This document shows, in pieces, positions 15,322-22,278 of a stretch of DNA of 64,000 bases. The position numbers and the translations under genes were made by a program. The first letter of the stretch is position 1. Each line of letters opens with the position of its first letter. The notes under the pieces are model-generated. The model worked only from the letters and a program-made list of their open reading frames with translations, was not told the origin of the DNA and did no database searches. Origin of the DNA: Flavobacteriaceae bacterium UBA7684 (lineage in GTDB: Bacteria > Bacteroidota > Bacteroidia > Flavobacteriales > Flavobacteriaceae); contig DLGW01000010.1 in assembly GCA_002482885.1 (NCBI GenBank), positions 1 to 64,000 of the forward strand, read 5' to 3'.

Positions 15322-16450
15322 ACTCAGTTCAACAATACAAAACGTTCATTCAGAACTTCAGGTTGCTGCAGCTAATGCTGTCAACAAAGCCTTAACGCTA
15401 CGAAACTGGTTAATTGGATATAACATTGTGGAGTATGAACAAAAAGGATCAGATAGAACAGAATATGGTTCAAATTTGCTGGCGGTACTTGCTGAAAAAT
15501 TAAACATAAAAGGACTTACAGCACCTGAATTATCAAGAACACGTCAATTTTATCAAACCTATAATTACTTTTTTGGGACAGTGTCCCAAGAGTTAGATAA
15601 TTATTCTAAACGGTTAAATTTTGGGACAGTGTCCCAAGATTTTGCAATTGATAATGATAATGCGGCAATTAAGCAGTTAGAGCTCTCCGAAAATCAAAAT
15701 GAATTACTTGTTCCGCCTAAGGTACTTCTTTCAAAGCTCTCCTATTCGCACTTCGTGGAATTATTAAAGGTTACAGACCCACTCAAGCGAACGTTCTATG
15801 AATTGGAATGCATCAAAGGTACATGGAGTGTGCGCGAACTCAAACGACAAATTGCAAGTTTGTATTTTGAGAGAAGCGGACTTTCTCAACATCCCGAAAA
15901 ATTAGCCGAACTAGTGCATCAAAAAACACAACCTCAAGCTTCAAAAGACATTGTTAAAAATATTTATGCTTTCGAATTTTTAGAAATTGGCATTCAATCA
16001 ATTGTTGAAGAATCAGATTTAGAAACCGCTATACTGAATCATTTACAGCAATTTATGATTGAACTTGGCAACGGATTCTGTTTTGAAGCACGACAAAAAA
16101 GACTTTTAATTGGCGAAAACTATTACTTCATTGACCTGTTTTTCTACCATAGAATTCTAAAATGTCATGTATTAGTTGAACTAAAAATTGGAGCTTTTAA
16201 TCATGGAGATATAGGTCAATTGAATACCTATTTAAATTATGTAAAAACAGAGATTTCTGAACCATCAGATAATCCACCAATTGGCATTTTATTGGTAGCC
16301 GAAAAGGATCATGCTTTGGTAAAATACGCCACAGCAGGGTTAGACGAAAACATTTTTGTACAACAATACATGTTACAATTACCTAAATTGGAACAACTGA
16401 AAACATACATCGAAAACGAATTAAAATACCTAACAAATAATAAAGGCTAA
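15293..16450 (+). CDS. DUF1016 (YhcG-like) PD-(D/E)XK nuclease
   Basis: A protein of 385 residues with a helical DUF1016 N-terminal domain (about 10-100) and a C-terminal nuclease domain (about 215-365). The nuclease core shows FIDLFFYHR then VLVELKIG, which is the D...ExK pattern. YhcG-like proteins are known near restriction systems and in genomic islands; some act on branched or foreign DNA, but the role here is unproven. The linker (about 94-115) contains FGTVSQ twice, encoded by two copies of a 17-bp palindrome. The gene stands alone between two direct repeats. Confidence 0.9.
   Translation: MLKNIHNINELSSTIQNVHSELQVAAANAVNKALTLRNWLIGYNIVEYEQKGSDRTEYGSNLLAVLAEKLNIKGLTAPELSRTRQFYQTYNYFFGTVSQELDNYSKRLNFGTVSQDFAIDNDNAAIKQLELSENQNELLVPPKVLLSKLSYSHFVELLKVTDPLKRTFYELECIKGTWSVRELKRQIASLYFERSGLSQHPEKLAELVHQKTQPQASKDIVKNIYAFEFLEIGIQSIVEESDLETAILNHLQQFMIELGNGFCFEARQKRLLIGENYYFIDLFFYHRILKCHVLVELKIGAFNHGDIGQLNTYLNYVKTEISEPSDNPPIGILLVAEKDHALVKYATAGLDENIFVQQYMLQLPKLEQLKTYIENELKYLTNNKG
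15573..15637. repeat. Two 17-bp palindromes inside the DUF1016 gene
   Basis: TTGGGACAGTGTCCCAA occurs at 15573-15589 and again at 15621-15637, exactly 48 bases (16 codons) apart. Each copy is palindromic around a central G. The shared context extends to about 21 bases. They encode the repeated FGTVSQ in the linker between the two domains. Confidence 0.85.
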
Positions 16451-16490
16451 AACATCTCTTTCCGCAAAGTAAAAGCCGTTTAGCCAATAG

Positions 16491-16627
16491 TTTTGTTTAA
16501 TCGTTGAACCGTTTAATCGACTTTCCAACTTTCGACTAAAAAGCTATCGCCAGTCGTTTTTTTATTCCATTTCACTGCGTTACATTTTATAAAAAAGAAC
16601 TCCAACAATGGCTCCGTCATTAACGCG
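16491..16627. repeat. Intergenic repeat, family B copy 2
   Basis: The second copy of the direct repeat that flanks the DUF1016 gene; the identical 38-base tail spans 16590-16627. The offset between copies is 1575 bases. The rest of the 16451-16847 gap holds a TTTAATCG-rich word and the promoter region of the NUDIX gene. Confidence 0.7.
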
Positions 16628-16706
16628 AGTTTATTGTTTAACTGGTTTTGGGTAGATTAGATTTATAATTCTCAAATAATTACGGATTAAACAAGTTTAA
16701 TATTAT

Positions 16707-16757
16707 GGTATAAAACGTTACAAAAAAAGCTTTATTTTGGGTGTAAAACGTTACAAA
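16707..16757. promoter_or_regulatory. Direct-repeat operator candidate for the NUDIX-helicase unit
   Basis: TAAAACGTTACAAA occurs at 16711-16724 and 16744-16757, 33 bases apart, about three helical turns. Each copy has a palindromic AACGTT centre. The second copy fills most of the spacer between the proposed -33 TTTG (16736-16739) and the -7 box, an ideal place for a repressor. No other copies were noticed in the window. Confidence 0.6.
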
Positions 16758-16762
16758 TTTTT

Positions 16763-16770
16763 TATGTTTG
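16763..16770 (+). promoter_or_regulatory. Predicted -7 box TATGTTTG
   Basis: An exact TAnnTTTG match with TTTG at 16736-16739 placed 23 bases upstream. The leader to the NUDIX ATG would be about 70 bases. Confidence 0.6.
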
Positions 16771-16847
16771 ATTAAAGTACGGAGTTTGGTTTTTGATTTT
16801 CATAAAGGATCTGGATATATAAACACATAATTATAAAATCTTAAATA

Positions 16848-17249
16848 ATGCATCAAAAAGCCCCCGTTAATGTTACCTGTGCAATTATTTTATTTCACAA
16901 TAAAATTTTAGTAACACAGCGAAGTGAAAAAATGAAGCTACCTTTAAAATGGGAATTTCCTGGCGGAAAATTAGAAGAAGGTGAAAATGTATTTGAATGC
17001 ATTAAAAGAGAAATTAAAGAAGAAATTAATATTGAAATCGAAGTTGTAAAACAATTATCTAGTAGTATTTATAATTATGGAACTTTTACCATTAATTTGA
17101 TTCCATTCCTATCAGAATATGTGTCGGGAGAGATTATTTTATCTGAACATAAGGATTATAAACTACTTGATAAATTAGAACTTTTGCATTTAGATTGGGC
17201 GGAGGCTGATTTACCGATTGTTGAAGAATTTCTAAAAATGGAATTATGA
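16848..17249 (+). CDS. NUDIX hydrolase, MutT-like
   Basis: A soluble protein of 133 residues of the (deoxy)nucleoside triphosphate pyrophosphohydrolase type. The NUDIX box is GGKLEEGENVFECIKREIKE followed by EINI; it fits GX5EX7REUXEEXGU except that the last Gly is Asn. All metal-binding Glu residues are kept. An N-terminal strand, VTCAIILFHNKILVTQRS, is typical of MutT. It overlaps the helicase gene by 4 bases (ATGA), so the two are coupled. This tight link suggests that it hydrolyses a nucleotide relevant to the helicase or nuclease rather than acting as the general 8-oxo-dGTP cleaner, but that is inference. Confidence 0.92.
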   Translation: MHQKAPVNVTCAIILFHNKILVTQRSEKMKLPLKWEFPGGKLEEGENVFECIKREIKEEINIEIEVVKQLSSSIYNYGTFTINLIPFLSEYVSGEIILSEHKDYKLLDKLELLHLDWAEADLPIVEEFLKMEL

Positions 17250-20200
17250 ATCAAGGATTGTACGAAGAATTAGTCACGAAACTAATTAACTATAAACTAA
17301 ACGAATTAGATAAAGACACATTTCAAGTCAAGAAAACTTCAATAGACAAAGCAGAAGCTGCACAATTATTGTCTCAACATATTGGTAGAACTATAAAGCA
17401 AGCTTTTAACTTAATTAAAGGTGAGGATGTTCTAGAAAATCAAATAGAAATAGCCAATAAAATTATTCTGTTTTTAAAAGAAGAATTGAAAAGAGAAGAG
17501 TTTGAAGATGATTTAATTGAAACAGAAGGGAAAATATTAAAAGCAGTTTTTACTAAAGTAGACAATCATTTTACTGATTTAGATTTACATTTAAAAGAAA
17601 TCACACCTTACACAAGATTAATTCACAGTGAACTTTTTACAGGCGGAAATTCAGGTACAACTTTAGAAAGTGAACTAAGAAAAGAAATTTTATCATCGGA
17701 TGAAATAGATTTATTAGTTTCATTCATTAAATGGAAAGGCATCAGAATTCTTGAAAGAGAACTAAAAGAATTTACTGAAAGAGGAGGCAAACTTAGAGTA
17801 ATAACCACTACATATATCGGAGCAACAGATGCAAAAGCAGTGGAGTTTTTGTCATCATTAAAAAATACAGAAGTTAAAGTTTCTTATAATACAGGAAATG
17901 AAAGGTTACATGCAAAAGCTTATTTGTTTCAAAGGAAAACAGGATTTAATACAGGATATATTGGTTCTTCAAATTTTTCTCGTTCAGCATTAACTGATGG
18001 TTTGGAATGGAATTTAAAAATAACAACCAAGGAAGTTGGCCATATCATTGATAAGTTCAAGAAAACATTCGAAGCCTATTGGCAAAATTCAGAGTTTGAA
18101 TTATATGATCAAAACATCCATTCTGTAAAATTAGTAGAAGCTTTAAAACAAGGAAAATTTTCAAAGGAATATACTTTTTCAACTTCTTATTTTGACCTAA
18201 AACCTTTTCATTATCAAAGTGAAATCCTTGAAAAGTTAGAAGTTGAAAGAACAGTTCATAATAGATATAGAAATCTTTTAGTTGCTGCTACAGGAACTGG
18301 AAAAACAGTTATTTCTGCTTTTGATTATAAAAATTTTAGAATTAATAATCAATCATCAAAGTTACTTTTTGTCGCTCATAGAAAAGAAATTTTACAACAA
18401 GCAAAAGCAACTTTTCAAGGAATTTTAAAAGACAATAATTTTGGTGATTTATGGGTTGATGGTATAGAACCAAATTCAAATGAATATGTTTTTGCTTCGG
18501 TTCAAACTTTGAATAATAGACTTAAAGACATCAAACTTTCGCCATATTATTATGATTTTATCATAGTCGATGAGGTGCATCATATTTCAGCATCAACATA
18601 TCGACCTATAATTAATTATTTTAAACCAAAAGTTTTATTAGGATTAACGGCAACTCCTGAAAGAATGGATGGTGAAGATATTTTGGAGGATTTTTGCAAT
18701 CGTATTGCTGCTGAAATTAGACTTCCTGAAGCTTTAAATAAAAAATTATTAAGTCCGTTTCAATATTTTGGAATTACAGATAGTATTGACTTAACAAACG
18801 TTAAATGGGAAAAAGGAAAATACGTTGCCAGCGAATTGACTAGTTTATATACAAAAAACGATGTGAGAGTTGGACAAATAATTTCAAATCTTGAAAAATA
18901 TACAAACGACCTAAATGATGTAAGAGCCATAGGATTTTGTGTAACACAAGAACATGCCATTTTCATGTCCGAAAAGTTCAATTTCGCAGGTTTAAAAGCA
19001 GAATGTTTAACGGCTAAAAATTCTAGTGAGCGAGATAGAATTAGAGAACAATTCAAGAAAAAAGAATTCAATTATTTGTTTGTAGTTGACATTTTTAATG
19101 AAGGTGTAGATATCCCAGAAATTGATACTGTTATGTTTTTAAGACCTACAGAAAGTTTAACAGTTTTTCTTCAACAATTAGGACGTGGTTTACGTTTGGC
19201 TGAAGGAAAAGATTGTTTGACCGTTTTAGATTTTGTAAGTAATTCAAGACCTGAATATGATTTTGAAAGTAAGTTTAGAGCATTAATAGGAAAAACAACT
19301 ACATCAGTTCAAAAAGAAATTGAAGATGATTTTCCACATTTACCTTTAGGATGTTCAATTATTTTAGAAAAGAAAGCAAAAGAAACTATTTTAGAAAATA
19401 TCAAAAGAGCAACATCTTTGAATGTAAATCAATTGATAGCAAAAATTAGAAATTTTCAACATCAAACAACTTTGCCCTTAACATTAGAAAATTTTATTAA
19501 ATTAAATCATCTGCCAATTGAAACAATTTACAAAAAAGATAGTTGGTCAAGACTATGTCAAAAAGCAGGAGTGATTGATGATTTTGAACCAATTAATGAA
19601 AAGCAAATTTATTCAGCTATTAGCAAAAAATGGTTGTCGACTAATTCTACAAGTTATTTCAATTTCATATTACAAATAGCAAAGCAAAATTTTGACATTA
19701 GAATCAATGATTTTAGTGAAAATGAAAAAACAATGCTACTAATGCTTCATTACGATGTTTGGCAAAATGCTAGAGGTTTTGATTCTTTGGAAGAAAGTAT
19801 AAAACAAATTGGAAAAAATAAAACTCTAGTTAATGAAATTATTGAAGTTATAGAATTATTGATTGACAGAATAGGTTTTAAAGAAATTGATATTAAACTT
19901 CCTTATGAGCAACCTTTAAAATTACATGCTCGCTATACTAGAGATCAAATTTTGGTGGCTTTTGGTTTAAGTACTTTTGATAAAAAATCCTCTAATAGAG
20001 AGGGAGCAGCTGAAAATAAAAATTTAAACACAGAAATACTCTTTATTAATTTAATCAAATCAGAAGAAAATTTCTCTCCAACTACAATGTATGATGATTA
20101 TGCTATCAGTGAAACTTTATTTCATTGGCAATCTCATAATGCTTATGGACCAGAAACTCCTAAAGGACAATCTTACATAAATCATCGTCAGATTAATAAA

Positions 20201-20386
20201 AAAATCCTCCTTTTTGTTAGAGAAAAAGCAAATGACGAAAACGGAAACACGCTTGGATATGTTTTTATTGGTGATGCTAATTTCATTGAAACAGAAGGCT
20301 CAAAACCGATGAGTATAAAATGGGAACTCAATGAATCCATACCAAACTATTTATGGAAAGAATCAGCTAAAATGTCTATTGGTTAA
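17246..20386 (+). CDS. PLD-like nuclease / SF2 helicase / DUF3427 protein
   Basis: A protein of 1046 residues in four parts. Residues 1-110 are helical and charged. A phospholipase-D-type nuclease module follows, with the HKD half-motif HAKAYLF (about 222) and GSSNFSRSAL (about 242). A DEAD/DEAH-like SF2 helicase covers about 315-680: motif I AATGTGKT, motif II IIVDEVHH, motif III LTATPERMDG, motif VI QQLGRGLRL. The C-terminus from about 760 matches my memory of DUF3427. One HKD per chain implies dimers. Such proteins occur in accessory regions and are often annotated only as helicases. Coupling to a NUDIX gene makes a compact candidate defence cassette; activity is unproven. Confidence 0.88.
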   Translation: MNQGLYEELVTKLINYKLNELDKDTFQVKKTSIDKAEAAQLLSQHIGRTIKQAFNLIKGEDVLENQIEIANKIILFLKEELKREEFEDDLIETEGKILKAVFTKVDNHFTDLDLHLKEITPYTRLIHSELFTGGNSGTTLESELRKEILSSDEIDLLVSFIKWKGIRILERELKEFTERGGKLRVITTTYIGATDAKAVEFLSSLKNTEVKVSYNTGNERLHAKAYLFQRKTGFNTGYIGSSNFSRSALTDGLEWNLKITTKEVGHIIDKFKKTFEAYWQNSEFELYDQNIHSVKLVEALKQGKFSKEYTFSTSYFDLKPFHYQSEILEKLEVERTVHNRYRNLLVAATGTGKTVISAFDYKNFRINNQSSKLLFVAHRKEILQQAKATFQGILKDNNFGDLWVDGIEPNSNEYVFASVQTLNNRLKDIKLSPYYYDFIIVDEVHHISASTYRPIINYFKPKVLLGLTATPERMDGEDILEDFCNRIAAEIRLPEALNKKLLSPFQYFGITDSIDLTNVKWEKGKYVASELTSLYTKNDVRVGQIISNLEKYTNDLNDVRAIGFCVTQEHAIFMSEKFNFAGLKAECLTAKNSSERDRIREQFKKKEFNYLFVVDIFNEGVDIPEIDTVMFLRPTESLTVFLQQLGRGLRLAEGKDCLTVLDFVSNSRPEYDFESKFRALIGKTTTSVQKEIEDDFPHLPLGCSIILEKKAKETILENIKRATSLNVNQLIAKIRNFQHQTTLPLTLENFIKLNHLPIETIYKKDSWSRLCQKAGVIDDFEPINEKQIYSAISKKWLSTNSTSYFNFILQIAKQNFDIRINDFSENEKTMLLMLHYDVWQNARGFDSLEESIKQIGKNKTLVNEIIEVIELLIDRIGFKEIDIKLPYEQPLKLHARYTRDQILVAFGLSTFDKKSSNREGAAENKNLNTEILFINLIKSEENFSPTTMYDDYAISETLFHWQSHNAYGPETPKGQSYINHRQINKKILLFVREKANDENGNTLGYVFIGDANFIETEGSKPMSIKWELNESIPNYLWKESAKMSIG

Positions 20387-20679
20387 ACTTTCTGCTATAT
20401 AAATTTCTCTTCTATCCTTATCTTCAATTCTTGATTATTTAAAGGGAGCATTTTATGGGTTGATTGGTTCTTTCGTGTTAGCGGTAGAGCCAAGTACCGT
20501 GTACAGGCGAAAACGCGACCTGAGCCGATAGGCGAAGGGAACACCCTTTTTTTTAGTGATTAGTGAATGGTAATTAGTGATTAGCTTTGTTTATTCGTTT
20601 AATCTGTTTTTTAATCTGACCTGAGCGAAAGCGAACAAGCGAAGCAAACCTGAAACAAAACAAACCTGAAAGCCCGATG
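20387..20679. other. Intergenic stretch with a divergent family A-like element
   Basis: No gene is visible. The segment 20475-20546 opens with GTGTT and closes with AACAC, a compensated version of the GCGTT/AACGC outer pair of family A. Its tail CCTGAGCCGATAGGCGAAGG resembles copy 1 (CCTGACCCGAAGGG). The central long stem is absent. The rest is TTTAATC-type filler. Confidence 0.45.
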
Positions 20680-21963
20680 CTACAAGGTAAGAACACCATA
20701 AAGCGGTATGTTTTCCAACCAATTTTCTTTTCGGTACGGATTCATAGAAAATCGTAAGGCGTTGTGGGTTTGGTATTTTTCTTCAAAAACTTTTAAACTT
20801 TTGGCTTTTAAATTTTCTTCGGCTTTAACTTCAATCGGAATAATGTTTTGATTTTTTTGAATGATATAATCCAGTTCGGCAGTGGCGCTATCGGCAGACC
20901 AATAATGTAAATCAAATTGTTGCACTAATTCTTGAGCCACAAATTGTTCGGTTAATGCACCTTTGAACTCCACTAAAATTTGATTTTTATTCAATAAAAT
21001 TTGTTCATTAACGTTTGCCATAGCATTTAATAAACCTACATCTAGTAAATACAATTTAAACACATCATAATCTGTATATGATTTTAAAGGAATGACTGGT
21101 TTAGAAATGTGTAAGGATTTATGTAATAATCCGGCATTGGTTAACCAATTAATTGCGGTTTCAAAATCTTTGGCACGTGCTCCTTTTTTAAGTTGTCCGT
21201 AAATGAATTTTTTATTTTCTTTAGCTAATTGCCCTAAAATGGATTGCCAAACCATTCTTATTTTAGGTACAATTTCAATAGGGGCATACTTCGCAAAATC
21301 ATTTTCATAACCCTTTAAAATATTGGATTGAACGTTTCGGACTTCTGGAAAACTTTGAGTTTTTAAATAGGTTTGAACTGCCTCGGGCATACCTCCTACA
21401 AAATAATATAAGCGTAAATATTGAGTTAGTTTTTCGTGAAAAGGGTTGATGATTTCCCAATCTTTATTTTGCAATGCGGTTACTAAAGGGATTTCATTCA
21501 AGTTGATTAAAAACTCTTTAAAGCTCATAGGGTAGAGGTTTAAAAAATCAACTTTACCCACAGGGAAAGTATTGTTTTTTTGAAGAGAAACACCCAGTAA
21601 AGAACCTGCCGCCATTACATAATATTCAGGCGCATTTTCTTGAAAATATTTCAAAGCGGTTAGTCCTTTTTCGGCTTCTTGAATTTCATCTAAAATAATT
21701 AGTGTATTGGGGGCTACTATTTTTTGGCCTATTTCGATTTCAAAAATGGAAATGATTCTGGTAATAGAAAAATCATCAGCAAAGATTTGTTGTAACCGCA
21801 CACTACTTTCAAAATTGATATATACTACATTTTCGAAATGCGTTCTGCCAAATTCTTTCATAATCCATGTTTTTCCTACCTGTCTTGCCCCTTGTATAAT
21901 AAGAGGTTTTCGGTTAGGATTTTTTTGCCAAATTTCTAAATCTTGAATTATTTGTCGAATCAT
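20680..21963 (-). CDS. ATP-binding protein, AAA domain with DUF4143
   Basis: A protein of 427 residues with an N-terminal AAA ATPase (about 1-190) and a C-terminal DUF4143 domain (about 200-400). Walker A is QGARQVGKTW and Walker B is LIILDEIQEAEKG; the arginine-rich region near IRMVWQS follows. The C-terminal part contains LDYIIQKNQNIIPIEVKAEE, which has the look of a PD-(D/E)XK-like core (D...E.K). These ATPases are numerous and patchily distributed in Bacteroidota and their function is unknown. Three 32-bp repeats lie directly upstream, which suggests tight control of expression. Confidence 0.9.
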   Translation of the reverse strand: MIRQIIQDLEIWQKNPNRKPLIIQGARQVGKTWIMKEFGRTHFENVVYINFESSVRLQQIFADDFSITRIISIFEIEIGQKIVAPNTLIILDEIQEAEKGLTALKYFQENAPEYYVMAAGSLLGVSLQKNNTFPVGKVDFLNLYPMSFKEFLINLNEIPLVTALQNKDWEIINPFHEKLTQYLRLYYFVGGMPEAVQTYLKTQSFPEVRNVQSNILKGYENDFAKYAPIEIVPKIRMVWQSILGQLAKENKKFIYGQLKKGARAKDFETAINWLTNAGLLHKSLHISKPVIPLKSYTDYDVFKLYLLDVGLLNAMANVNEQILLNKNQILVEFKGALTEQFVAQELVQQFDLHYWSADSATAELDYIIQKNQNIIPIEVKAEENLKAKSLKVFEEKYQTHNALRFSMNPYRKENWLENIPLYGVLTL

Positions 21964-21980
21964 ACTTCTGAAATTTATTT

Positions 21981-21988
21981 CAAAAATA
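21981..21988 (-). promoter_or_regulatory. Predicted -7 box TATTTTTG for the DUF4143 gene
   Basis: An exact TAnnTTTG match on the minus strand, 17 bases before the ATG at 21963. It touches the promoter-proximal end of the 32-bp repeat array. Confidence 0.6.
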
Positions 21989-22080
21989 CATTTTTTCGTT
22001 CATAAAAGTGTGTTTATTTACATTTTTTCGTTTGAATAAATGTGATAATGGTCGTTTTTTCGTTTTAAAAAGTGTGAAAC
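21987..22080. repeat. Three tandem 32-bp repeats upstream of the DUF4143 gene
   Basis: Units start at 21987, 22019 and 22051. On the minus strand each reads about CACAyTTTwTnnAACGAAAAAA with a tGTA end in two units. The period of 32 bases is close to three DNA turns, so bound proteins would line up on one face. The array runs right up to the promoter. This looks like an operator array rather than a CRISPR, because there are no unique spacers. Confidence 0.7.
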
Positions 22081-22278
22081 TTCAATTGGAAACGGATGAA
22101 AATAAAGGTGGATTAGTTTTGTTTAATCGTGAATTGGTTTAATCTTAAGGCAATAGCCATTAGGCAATAGCCATTAGGCAATAGCAGTTTTTTAATTTGA
22201 TATTCTAAATTTCAACTTGCTCAAAGTCTTTGACATTCGACATTACGACTTTATGACATTCGACTTTTCAACTTTTGA
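22081..22278. repeat. Repeat-rich intergenic stretch with 14-bp units
   Basis: GGCAATAGCCATTA occurs twice and then partially a third time at about 22146-22183. A related word lies at about 30350-30375. Further on are several GACATTCGAC / GACTTTTCAAC words like those at 14920, 16518 and 51910. No gene is visible. Confidence 0.55.

Noticed and set aside
14893..16627. Composite transposon or IS around the DUF1016 gene
   Set aside because: The flanking repeats are short, direct and non-coding, and no transposase is present.
20680..21963. DUF4143 ATPase as antitoxin or toxin with a partner gene
   Set aside because: No small partner frame with good coding features lies on either side, so a toxin-antitoxin label is not justified.
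21987..22080. CRISPR-like array of three regular repeats
   Set aside because: The units are contiguous and there are no unique spacers or cas genes; a promoter-proximal operator array fits better.
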